Positions 55,367 through 64,000 of a stretch of 64,000 bases of DNA are shown in pieces. The notes below the pieces were generated by a model. That model had not been told where the DNA came from. It searched no databases and saw only the letters and a program-made list of their open reading frames with translations. Position 1 is the stretch's first letter, and each line of letters opens with the position of its first letter. Origin of the DNA: Alloascoidea africana (lineage: Eukaryota > Ascomycota > Alloascoideomycetes > Alloascoideales > Alloascoideaceae); contig JAKTTT010000008.1 of assembly GCA_030581615.1 (NCBI GenBank), forward strand, positions 124,001-188,000, read 5' to 3'. A program made the position numbers and the translations under genes.

Positions 55367-55452
55367 TCATAATTCTACATTTAGTGCTCAGATTTACGCT
55401 TAATATGTAACTTGAGGCATTGTATATTTTGAGATCAGACTAACTTTAACGT

Positions 55453-57009
55453 CTACCAAATTCTTTGAAGTCTGCGCTTCCAACCTCGCTCATGGCTCCA
55501 TTCTATTCTTTCAATGTTTGGGAGTGAAAGCCAGATACACAGCATGGTAATAGTGAGCGTGATTACAACAGGATGGAGGACATAGATTCCTTTCTTCTGC
55601 GATATCATTCCCACAACAAATGGGAATAGAGCTCCTCCAGTTGATCCAAAGGCGGTCATCATCGTTATCGAAACCATCTGAATCTTTCTAGGAATCATTT
55701 TGAGGAAAAGTCCCATCAGCAAGGGGTATATTGGCCCGGTGAGCAGTCCCACAATTGATACTGTTACTCCAACAGAAACGATGTTTGGGATGGCCCAAGT
55801 GACTGCCTCAAACACCAGAGAGGTGAGAATAAGTAGAATGACTGATCTCCGATGGCCAAATTTCGAAAGAATTGGCGTTAGTACAAATCTTCCAAGAGTT
55901 AGGCCTACCCAAAATCCAGAGGCTACATAACCAACTGATCTCGAATCTCCTCCTCTGTAATCGATCAAAAATGTCACGATCCAACCTCCTAAGCTAACCT
56001 CTGTTCCTTGGTAGCAAAGAATGAATAGAGAAATGCCCCAGGTATTCCATTGCGACAAGACTAAACTGAACGCAACTCTGGAATTGAGGTTAGAATCAAG
56101 ATTGCTTGTAATTCTTGATTCGTCATCTTGGGTTGCTTGAGTTTTGCTTTGATATTCCCAGGGCTTCAAGTCTTCTTTGGACCCTTTAAAAGAAAACAAA
56201 AAGAATAATATGCTGAATAACGAGGTTCCTAAAAGTATACAGTAAAATAAGGACCATTTTATCCCTTTTGACATCATTGCCGTGGCGATTAACGGAGAAA
56301 TTGTAGCGCCTAATCCATAAAAGCCATGGAGAAACCCCAAGTAAGTATTTGATTTGTCAAATTGCGAAATGAACACATTTGCCTTTGCCAATCCGGAAGC
56401 AGCCCCAATTCCACCTATGCAAAACGCAATAACAGTGACTGGAAGAGGCAAGCCTGGGGCAACGAGGGTGAACATGACTGTAGTCAAAGAGACCCCACAG
56501 ACCAGCATCCATTTAGTGCCAAGCACTAACGACATCTTGTGTCCGATCAACGCAGCAATCAGGAACCCAACGGCATTTCCGACCCATATCAAGGACATTA
56601 GAGCGTACCCTATGTTGTAGTACGTTTCAGCGAAGGGGACAAGCGCACCAGGGGCACTGTCACTGAAACCAACTGTTGTTATCCATGCAAAGCATGCAAT
56701 AAGCCTTAGTCTACTTTTTGCAGGGTCTTTAAGGGTCATTGGCACCTGTGGAGCTTGATCGCTTTCAACTTGGTCTTCTCTCAACGAACCCGTATCCAAA
56801 GGGCGGAGGGGTTGCCCTGTTTGAAGTTGATGACCAGTACTGCCAGTCCAAGCCCTTTGTGTATTATTTGTGAGTTCAACATCTGGTTCTAGAGCGCCAT
56901 GGGATGAAGCATTCTTGAAAATCTTGGTTGGCACCTTGATCCCAAAGAAATGAGGACTCAAGTTAGAATTCGTACTTTTCTGTTCAACTAGGGAAGTTGT
57001 TGTCAACAT
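55453..57009 (-). CDS. Major facilitator superfamily transporter
   Basis: A 518-residue transporter with about 105 cytosolic N-terminal residues and twelve TM segments. TM1 region FAWITTVGFSDSAPGALVPF and the following YYNIGYALMSLIWVGNAVGFL resemble the fungal FHS (fucose-permease-like) group that includes yeast Bsc6-type proteins. Later landmarks are FLHGFYGLGATISPLI and the GFWVGLTLGRF loop, both common in this group. The substrate is unknown. The first in-frame ATG is at 57009; nine more open codons above it start with TTG. A TATATAAA box on the minus strand at 57063-57070 lies about 55 nt upstream. The RNA ends very close to PRP43. Confidence 0.85.
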   Translation of the reverse strand: MLTTTSLVEQKSTNSNLSPHFFGIKVPTKIFKNASSHGALEPDVELTNNTQRAWTGSTGHQLQTGQPLRPLDTGSLREDQVESDQAPQVPMTLKDPAKSRLRLIACFAWITTVGFSDSAPGALVPFAETYYNIGYALMSLIWVGNAVGFLIAALIGHKMSLVLGTKWMLVCGVSLTTVMFTLVAPGLPLPVTVIAFCIGGIGAASGLAKANVFISQFDKSNTYLGFLHGFYGLGATISPLIATAMMSKGIKWSLFYCILLGTSLFSILFFLFSFKGSKEDLKPWEYQSKTQATQDDESRITSNLDSNLNSRVAFSLVLSQWNTWGISLFILCYQGTEVSLGGWIVTFLIDYRGGDSRSVGYVASGFWVGLTLGRFVLTPILSKFGHRRSVILLILTSLVFEAVTWAIPNIVSVGVTVSIVGLLTGPIYPLLMGLFLKMIPRKIQMVSITMMTAFGSTGGALFPFVVGMISQKKGIYVLHPVVITLTITMLCIWLSLPNIERIEWSHERGWKRRLQRIW

Positions 57010-57770
57010 ATTCTCCAAATTGTCGACAAACAGCAAGGAGATGGAGAGGAAATTCAGGGAAGTTTATATAAATATTGACCTGCAGCCATGCATCATTAAT
57101 CCGACAGGAAAAATTAGTTAAAATTAGTTTGTGAACAGCAAAAGCTACCATATTTCCTCCCTTTGTTTTGATCTAATTTAAAGATAAATTAAAAGGATTT
57201 ATAGACGAACTGAATATATGCTCTTTAGATTATGTAAAAGAACAGTTTCTGGCAGTTTCTTTGAGTCAAGACAGCTAAAACTAATACGGGTGTATATTTC
57301 AGCACTGTAGTGTACATGTGATCACAGTGCCTTGTAACTTCTTTAACCGATCCTGATTCTAGCTCTAATAATACACGTAAAGATGGCTTAGACTCGCCTA
57401 GCTCCTAGTATTCTCTACAAGTAAAATGGCTAAATGCGTATTTGGGCCCTTCGTTAAGAAAAAAATACCACGCTGGGAAACGTGGCATGATTGAAGAGAG
57501 AATTGAGAGCTCCAATGACATATATATCGGGAGGCTGATCCCAACTCTGACTACACTAACATCGGGAGAACACCCCGAAATTCTTCACTATATCAGGTGT
57601 GCATCCTGTAAGCACATCGGGTTGTCAAAGAACATGGCTACATGAGCGAGACTGGCCTCCAAAGAGATGTCTCATAGAAATCACATGGGCGCTGTATGCT
57701 GACTAAGGATTTGGCTAATCATCTATTGGAAACTTTCCATAGGTGAAGCAAGACTGGAAATGGACTTCCA
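57010..57770. other. Divergent promoter region, MFS gene and MSK1
   Basis: About 0.76 kb; TATATAAA for the minus-strand transporter at 57063-57070. Frames to the right of it lack ATG starts and protein character. No further element recognised. Confidence 0.5.
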
Positions 57771-59444
57771 ATGCTTCGAGCGCTACGTTTCCCTCGTGTT
57801 TCCGCCAGCCGAGGTAGAATAGCAGTGCGGTGTCATCAACGACTAGCTCAGACACATAATGATTCCCTTGATTATTCAAAACGAAGGGAGCTCGTTGAAA
57901 AGTCAGCACAGGAAAATCCTGTACATGACCCTCAACACTATCCGTTAGCAGATACTTTGTTCAAAGAAAACCTGACTCGGATTCCAGAATTTCGCAACCG
58001 CTTTGAAAGATTTGAATTTAATCCAGAATTGAAACGTGTGGATGAGATTTATTCCTTGAATGGACGAGTAGAGACTATTCGCAAGTCGGGAAAGTCTCTT
58101 GTGTTTATCGATCTGATTCAAGATTTTGCAAAAGTGCAGATTATAGCGAATGCCTCGATGATGAGCTTGTCAAAAGAGTCGTTTTCCGAACAAATGTTTG
58201 GTATCCGACAGGGAGACCACGTCTCTGTTAGTGGATATCCAGGAAAGTCAAAGTCTGGAGAACTGTCATTGAAGCTATGCAAACCTATAATACTTGCATC
58301 TCCAAATTTGCAGCCTATTCCCCCAAAGTTGATAGACAAAGTGAAGCAGAGCCATAATAGAGTGCTTAACTACTTGGTAAACAAACACTCGCAACAAATG
58401 ATCCGCATCAGATCAGATATTGTCACCTCGCTGCGCTTATATCTCACCAATGCTGGTTTCACAGAAGTGCAAACACCGATAATTGGAGATTCCGAGTCCA
58501 GCGGAGCCAATGCAACCCCATTTACTACTGTCGCAAAACAGGTGAAGGATAGAAATGGAAAGAAATTTGATCTCGCGTTGAGAGTAGCTCCAGAACTTTG
58601 GTTGAAGAGGCTGGTTGTTTCGGGATTTGACCAAGTATTCGAAATAGGACCAGTTTTTCGAAATGAGGGGATCGATTCTACTCACAACCCGGAGTTTATG
58701 ATTTGTGAGTTTTACAAATCTTTTACAACCTTGACGGATTTGATGAAAATGAGCGAGCAAATCTTTGGCGCTATCGCTACTAGGCTCAGAGACAGGTTTC
58801 CTCAGGACGAAGCATTGGAAGAACGGCTCCAGTCTACTTTGGGTATTCAGAGCGAGCAGGCCGTGGAATTCGATAAACTGGAGTTTATACCAACAGTGGA
58901 AAGAGTCACAGGAGAGCAATTGCCCTCTGATCTTAACTCTGTGGCCAAGTTGATCGAGTATTTCAAGAAATGCAATTTGACCCTGCCTACGCTTCAAAGT
59001 CCTGCAAGACTGATTGAAGAGCTATCTGCCCAAGTATTGGAACCACTGTGTGAAAAACCAACTTTTGTATACAACCAGCCAGCACAAATATCGCCGTTGG
59101 CCAAGTCAGCGACAGTGATATATGGTGAGGGTCGAAGTTACGACATCTCCAGACGGTTTGAACTCTACATTCGGGGAAGGGAGTATATAAATGCATACGA
59201 GGAGGAAAACAGTCCCTTCTCCCAGCGGGAAAAGTTTTCGGACCAGCAAAAGAACCGGCAGGACTACGCGGACTTTGAGTCCCTCGTACCGGACGAAAAG
59301 TACCTCTCGGCCATGGAGCACGGGATGCCTCCTATCGGCGGTTGGGGCGTGGGCGTGGACCGGCTCGCAATGCTTCTTGGAGGAGCGGAAAGAATCGACG
59401 AGGTTTTGACGTTTGGAAATTTGCGCGATGTCGCGCACCAATGA
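57771..59444 (+). CDS. MSK1: Mitochondrial lysyl-tRNA synthetase Msk1
   Basis: A 557-residue class II synthetase charging mitochondrial tRNA-Lys. The first 25 residues are Arg/Ala/Ser-rich (MLRALRFPRVSASRGRIAV), a matrix presequence. The OB-fold anticodon domain (about 85-180) holds VFIDLIQDFAKVQI. The catalytic domain carries EVQTPI, LRVAPELWLKRL, motif 2 FRNEGIDSTHNPEF (about 297-310), EFYKSFTTL, and motif 3 GWGVGVDRLAMLLGG (about 522-536). S. cerevisiae Msk1 has 576 residues. The last 90 codons are GC-rich and use different third positions from the rest of the gene. It lies 218 bp upstream of LAT1 on the same strand. Confidence 0.95.
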   Translation: MLRALRFPRVSASRGRIAVRCHQRLAQTHNDSLDYSKRRELVEKSAQENPVHDPQHYPLADTLFKENLTRIPEFRNRFERFEFNPELKRVDEIYSLNGRVETIRKSGKSLVFIDLIQDFAKVQIIANASMMSLSKESFSEQMFGIRQGDHVSVSGYPGKSKSGELSLKLCKPIILASPNLQPIPPKLIDKVKQSHNRVLNYLVNKHSQQMIRIRSDIVTSLRLYLTNAGFTEVQTPIIGDSESSGANATPFTTVAKQVKDRNGKKFDLALRVAPELWLKRLVVSGFDQVFEIGPVFRNEGIDSTHNPEFMICEFYKSFTTLTDLMKMSEQIFGAIATRLRDRFPQDEALEERLQSTLGIQSEQAVEFDKLEFIPTVERVTGEQLPSDLNSVAKLIEYFKKCNLTLPTLQSPARLIEELSAQVLEPLCEKPTFVYNQPAQISPLAKSATVIYGEGRSYDISRRFELYIRGREYINAYEEENSPFSQREKFSDQQKNRQDYADFESLVPDEKYLSAMEHGMPPIGGWGVGVDRLAMLLGGAERIDEVLTFGNLRDVAHQ

Positions 59445-59662
59445 GCGCAAAAATAGACATGTAAATAGGCGATAATTGCGTTTGGGGCCAGATCTCCTTG
59501 TTCCTAAGGTAAACCTGGACACGCCCGCGTAACTCTCGGAACGAGCTGTCCTTGTCCTTGTTCTTGTCTAACGGTGTGGAAGAACACTCTTTAGACAAGA
59601 AGAATCCTTCTCTTCTCATCCTTCTGACATTCTACATCCACAACAGTCTTCCATCAAACGCC

Positions 59663-61531
59663 ATGTCTGCTATTCTAGCTACTCGTGTGTGGGCCTCTCC
59701 AGCCGCTCGCATGCTGCCAAGGTATGTTTTGTGCTTTTTCAGAGATGGCCGATTTGCCGAGCTTTGAAACGATGAGCTCAAAGACCGTGCTCAGTTTTTG
59801 CTATATTTGAGAGGTGGTTTGATTTTGTGGTTGATTACAGCACTATGAACTTCATCGAGTTGTTATGGTTTGGACTTTTGGTTGTGGTCTGAACACAGCC
59901 GGAACAATCATTGTCTAAAGCAAACCAGGAACTAAATGCTATATTCGATACCAAAAGCTTGGACTCTACTTGGCCGATCCATCTGTGTTTGGCTTGTATA
60001 GGGTGAATTGAGCATGGAATATTTGACTGGTGTTTCAATTGTGCAAACAATCTCCTTGTTTCGAGATTTTTTGGACCTTGTGCTAACCAAACACCAACAG
60101 ATGTGCTTCTAGATATTCACTTCAATTGGCTCGATTTTACGCCTCCAAATGTAAGATAATCCAAGGATTGTAATTGGCGAAATCACTTTGAGGTTAACCC
60201 GATATTCGATAGCATTTCCGCCCCATACTGTCATAGATATGCCTGCTCTTTCCCCAACAATGACACAGGGAAACATCGGAACATGGCAAAAACAGGTCGG
60301 CGACCAGCTCAACATCGGTGATGTGCTGGTGGAAGTTGAGACAGACAAGGCACAAATGGACTTTGAGTTTCAGGAAGAAGGTTATCTTGCCAAGATTTTG
60401 GTCGAAGCCGGAACTAAAGATGTCTCTGTTGGTAAACCAATTGGTGTCTATGTCGAAGATGCTGGAGATGTCTCGGCCTTTGCTGATTTTACAGCCGAGG
60501 ATGCTGGTGGTTCTGCTTCACCAGCTGCTGCTCCTGCTGCCCCCGAGCCAGCAAAGGAAAAGACTTCCGCTCCGGCTGCTCCAGAGTCTGAGCCTGTGAA
60601 GAAAGAATCTGCACCTTCACCAAAGCCAGCAGCAGCAGCTCCAACAGGAAGGATCTTTGCATCTCCATTAGCCAAAAACATTGCTCTTGAAAAGGGAATC
60701 TCACTTAAAGGAGTCAAGGGCACTGGTCCAAATGGCAGAATTACGGCCAAGGATGTCGAGGCTATTGAGGCACCGTCGTCGGCTGCCCCTGCATCTCAAG
60801 CTGCTGCCGGTTCCGCTGGACCAACCGTTTCGTATGAAGATATTCCTTTGACTCAGATGAGAAAGACAATTGCTTCGCGTTTGACCCAATCCAAGGTCAC
60901 TGCTCCCCACTACATTGTTGCCTCCACAATTTCTGTTTCCAAGTTGCTCAAGCTCCGTGCTTCGCTCAATTCTGTCGCCAATGGTGAATACAAACTCTCT
61001 GTTAACGACATTTTGATCAAGGCTATTGCCGCTGCCAGCAGAGCTGTCCCACAAGCCAACTCTGCTTGGCTCGAAGAAGAAGGTGTTATCAGACAGTACA
61101 ACAATGTTGATGTTTCTGTTGCCGTTGCTACACCTTCTGGTCTTATCACTCCAATCATCAAAAACGCGGAGGCCAAGGGACTTGCGGAAATCTCTAAAGA
61201 GATTAAGGATTTGGGTAAGAGAGCCAGAGATGGAAAGTTACTCCCAGAGGAATACCAAGGTGGCACAATCACCATTTCCAACCTTGGAATGAATCCCGCT
61301 GTAAGCTTATTCACCGCCATTATCAATCCCCCTCAATCCACAATACTTGCCGTTTCTACCATCGAAAAGAGAGCCATTGAAGACCCATTGAGCGACAATG
61401 GAATTGCTTTTGATGATGTTCTCACTGTTTCAGCTTCATTCGACCATAGAGTTGTCGATGGCGCAGTTGGCGGTGAGTGGATAAAGGCATTGAAGAAGGT
61501 TATTGAGAATCCATTGGAGCTGTTGCTATAA
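59663..61531 (+). CDS. LAT1: Pyruvate dehydrogenase E2, dihydrolipoamide acetyltransferase, three exons
   Basis: Core subunit of the mitochondrial pyruvate dehydrogenase complex, transferring acetyl groups to CoA. Exons: 59663-59721, 60101-60150, 60213-61531; 1428 nt, 475 residues. Intron 1 (379 nt, GTATGT, GCTAACC branch) is the longest found here; intron 2 is 62 nt (GTAAGA, GATAG). Both interrupt the presequence ([20 protein letters not shown], then CASRYSLQL). The mature protein starts with [16 protein letters not shown]. The lipoyl lysine in ETDKAQM is Lys82. An Ala/Pro/Glu linker, the E1/E3-binding domain ([26 protein letters not shown]) and the catalytic domain ending [14 protein letters not shown] follow. 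S. cerevisiae Lat1 has 482 residues. PDB1, the E1 partner, is in the same window. Confidence 0.95.
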
Positions 61532-61931
61532 AATCTGTACAGGTACCCAATAGCTCAAGTAATACATAAAATGTCATTTTAATTCCTAATGGCCATTTGT
61601 TTTTAATGAAAAACTACAAATCGGACGATCGATTATTCATAGAAAGCAATCGATTAATATTAAGTACAAGATCAACAGAAAAAACATGTGTACTGTAACA
61701 CCTATAGATCAGCTCACCCAATAGAAACTAAGTCTTCAACTTTTGCTGTAAAATTTAATGTCACTGTCAAACATGTTGAGCTGATTCTTAAGCAAAATCA
61801 TGTATCAAGTTCTTACTACTATTTGCTCCAAAAGCAAATGAAAAATCTTCTCTCTCAATAAAGTAAAACGTCAAATTATCTCAGTTAAAGAAACAACTAT
61901 CCATAACAACAAAGATCCATCACTTAGAACT
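61532..61931. other. Convergent spacer LAT1-GBP2
   Basis: AT-rich 3' regions of two convergent genes; nothing else seen. Confidence 0.6.
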
Positions 61932-63103
61932 TTAGCTGGAAGCAAAAAGAACATAGGATAGATTAAGAGGTCGCTTGCCGTACTCATAACCAGCAAACTT
62001 TCCAATAGCCAAGTCCGCAGCCTCTTGGTTCTCAAACTTGACCACACCGGAACCGGCAGAGCGGCCGCTGGCCTCATATTTGATTTCAGCTTTTTCGACT
62101 TTGCCAACTGTACCAAAGAGGTCCAACAGATCTTGATTGGTGGTGGACCAAGGGAGATTTCCAACGAAAATGGTGTCACTTGGAGGTCCATTTCCCTTAG
62201 TACCATCGGTAAAAGGGTTAGCAGGACGAGAGCTCTCAGTAGTTGACTTGAAGCTATTGTCAACAAACTTGTCCTCATGGACATCAAGTCTTCTTCCGTT
62301 TATCTCGTAGCCATTGAATTTTTCAATAGCGGCTTGAGCTTCAGCAGCGGTCTCTAAAACAACAATTCCGTTACCCTTGGATCGGCCATCATGCAAAGTA
62401 TTCACATCAGCTCGAACAACATTACCAGCCTCTCTGAAGAGATCCTTCAAATCTCTCCAGCCAATACGATAAGGCAGGTTTCCTACAAACAATTGAGTTC
62501 CCTGTTCTTTTGGTTTTTCTCCTCTAAAAGAAGAATTGCCTCCTCTGCCTGGGTTGGCTGAGGTGGAAAAACGAGCAACGCGATCTTCTCTCACAAAGAT
62601 CAATCGTCCGTGAAGCTCTGTGTTTGACAAAGTCTCCACGGCCTGTTTCGCTTCCTCAGCAGTAGCATACTCAACAACACTAACAACAATTAGCACGTCC
62701 AGTTCTTATAGTAATGAAAAATCAATTTTTTGGTTCATACCCGCAACCCTAGATAACTGTTAGTGCTTGTGAACTAGAAAAATGAACAAACAAGTTGCGA
62801 CTTACCTTTGATCGCCCATTGTATGTTTTCAAAACATCGGCAAAAACGACCTCTCCGGCTGGAGATAATTTAAAGTGTCAGATTTTTTGACTCCACTTCC
62901 TACTCCAGGGCCACGTATCATGAAAATCATGAGTTATATGAAATCCCCATACCTTGTCTCATATAGTCCTTCAAGTCGGACCATCTCACATCGTAAGCCA
63001 GGTTTCCCACATAAACCCTCTTCTCTTGATCGCTTCCAGCAGGAGCAGCGCCAGCTCCTTCGTTCGCTCCACTTTCACCAGAATAAAAATCAGCTAATGC
63101 CAT
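61932..63103 (-). CDS. GBP2: Three-RRM mRNA-binding protein, Gbp2/Hrb1-like, with an 8-nt exon
   Basis: SR-like shuttling protein for mRNA export and quality control. Exons on the complement: 63103-62953, 62858-62806, 62748-62741 (8 nt), 62679-61932; 960 nt, 319 residues, in frame. RRM1 starts KRVYVGNLAYDVRW; its RNP1 is RSKGCGVVEY, of which the 8-nt exon GGTTGCGG supplies Gly-Cys and two bases of the next glycine. RRM2 reads LFVGNLPYRIGWRDL with RSKGNGIVVL; RRM3 reads IFVGNLPWSTTNQDL with RSAGSGVVKF. The link between RRM1 and RRM2 has a small Arg/Gly patch. S. cerevisiae Gbp2 (427) and Hrb1 have a longer RS/RGG N terminus, which is missing here. Choice between Gbp2 and Hrb1 is not possible. 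Branch sites CACTAACA and TGCTAATT fit the two introns around the tiny exon. Confidence 0.88.
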
Positions 63104-63636
63104 TTATTTAGTCAAAGCAATGGGAAAATGGTATCAATCATCTCCACTTACACATTCTTCAGCAACCTGATTCCAACTTAATTAACAAATCCCCGCAATC
63201 TTCTAGATTTGTTATATTAGCACTGGTTCCCTTTTGGTGTGGCTCCAGAAAAGGTTGGGCACGCTAAGCGCACCATAACAAGGGACCTCCCTACAAGGGA
63301 CGAGTCGAATGTTTTTAGCACGATGGGACGATCGCCAGACTTGCAAAGCACAAGCGCTAGACCCACTGTCTGGCGGTCTGTAATTGAGTTGCTAAGACAT
63401 ACATACCCTAGACGTGATCAAATGCTATTGGCAATGTTGGGGAGAAATTGCCAAGTGAGGCCTTCTGCCTAGGAAGGAGAGCACCGAGACGGAGAGAATG
63501 GCACAGCTGCGGCAACGGCGTGCCACTTGTGCAGTGCTATAAGAGAGGGTAACTTGCTCTCCTTAGCACGTGACAATTCTTCTTTAAGCAACATGGGAGG
63601 CTTTCGAGAAGCACTTTGGAAGCTGAAAACGCCAAA
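63104..63636. promoter_or_regulatory. Divergent promoter GBP2 / small ORF
   Basis: A 533-bp spacer with higher GC from about 63230. A CACGTG E-box (63567-63572, in the context GCACGTGAC) lies 65 bp above the small ORF and could bind Cbf1- or Pho4-type factors. Confidence 0.4.
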
Positions 63637-63903
63637 ATGTCTAAAACGCCAGAGTCCGAGACGGACCTGTGGACCAGTGTAATAGGCTCGGTCCATGGCC
63701 TGTGTGGCATCGACTTGATCTCAAGCTATAAGCTGCACATCGATGATCGGAAGGATCCTCGGCGAGGCATCGAGGAGGATAAGGTCCACCTGATAAGGCA
63801 GGTCAAACAAGCGCAGGAAGCCAAAAAGTATGCGTTTGCAAAGGTTGATATCGTTGTCTTGACTAACAAGCAGCGGAAGATTGTTGACGTCAGCCCTCGA
63901 TAG
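63637..63903 (+). CDS. Small protein of unknown function
   Basis: An 88-residue frame from MSKTPESET to VDVSPR. It is Lys/Asp/Arg-rich with one hydrophobic patch (WTSVIGSVHGLCGIDLISSY), then DDRKDPRRGIEED, a helix-forming segment (KVHLIRQVKQAQEAKKYAF) and a beta-like AKVDIVVLTN. There is no signal peptide or TM. I do not recognise the family. The leader AACGCCAAAATG is a good yeast start context, a CACGTG site lies 65 bp above, and codon use is GC-rich, all of which support a real gene. It could be one exon of a longer gene, because the window ends 97 bp beyond. Confidence 0.55.
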   Translation: MSKTPESETDLWTSVIGSVHGLCGIDLISSYKLHIDDRKDPRRGIEEDKVHLIRQVKQAQEAKKYAFAKVDIVVLTNKQRKIVDVSPR

Positions 63904-64000
63904 CGTAAACGCTCTTGTTCTCGCTAGACAGACACACAAGCCACAGACGAATCATCAGACCCTGACAGAGTACACGCGGAACCGGAAGCGAAAAGCAGTC
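63904..64000. other. Right window edge
   Basis: No feature seen in the last 97 bases. Confidence 0.5.

Noticed and set aside
59722-60100. Possible C/D-box snoRNA in the long LAT1 intron
   Set aside because: A CGATGAG and a CTGA can be found but the flanking terminal stem and spacing are not convincing.

Overview
The window is nuclear DNA of a budding yeast (Saccharomycotina). The proteins match S. cerevisiae gene families throughout: PPN2, YPD1, MGS1, GAP1, RIM15, PIN2, PDB1, AVT3, MCR1, NCE102, TCD1, PRP43, MSK1, LAT1 and GBP2. CTG codons fall at conserved leucine or hydrophobic sites (for example in PRP43 and LAT1), so CUG is read as leucine and the CUG-Ser and CUG-Ala clades are unlikely. 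Several genes carry short introns with GTATGT/GTAAGT donors and CTAAC-like branch points. This is more intron-rich than S. cerevisiae. I cannot name the genus. Gene density is low for a yeast, with several gene-free stretches of 2 to 3.7 kb.

Layout. 1-8.6 kb: the 5' end of an MDR-type oxidoreductase, then PPN2, YPD1 and a nine-exon MGS1. PPN2 and MGS1 are also neighbours in S. cerevisiae in the same order and orientation, but here YPD1 lies between them on the other strand. 8.6-19 kb: an intron-bearing tRNA-Gln, an amino acid permease, tRNA-Ile, GAP1 and a low-complexity unknown protein, separated by long gene-free DNA. 19-33 kb: RIM15, PIN2, a TMT1-like methyltransferase, a secreted unknown, a short FIT/SCS3-like membrane protein, a YBR220C-type acetyl-CoA transporter and a degenerate SDR protein. 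33-43 kb: PDB1 and a globin-domain protein with large gaps on both sides. 43-64 kb: a denser stretch with AVT3, a four-exon MCR1-like reductase, NCE102, TCD1, a four-exon peroxisomal D-amino-acid oxidase, PRP43, an MFS transporter, MSK1, a three-exon LAT1, a four-exon GBP2-like RNA-binding protein and a small unknown ORF.

Functional themes. Amino acid traffic and catabolism: two plasma-membrane permeases, vacuolar AVT3 and peroxisomal D-amino-acid oxidase. Pyruvate dehydrogenase: E1 beta and E2, 26 kb apart. Nutrient and stress signalling: YPD1 and RIM15. These are ordinary dispersed yeast genes, not a cluster. The most unusual features are gene structures, namely exons of 8, 18, 23, 24 and 30 nt that restore conserved motifs exactly, and an 8-nt intron in tRNA-Gln. 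I saw no LTR element, DNA transposon, viral relic or CRISPR array.
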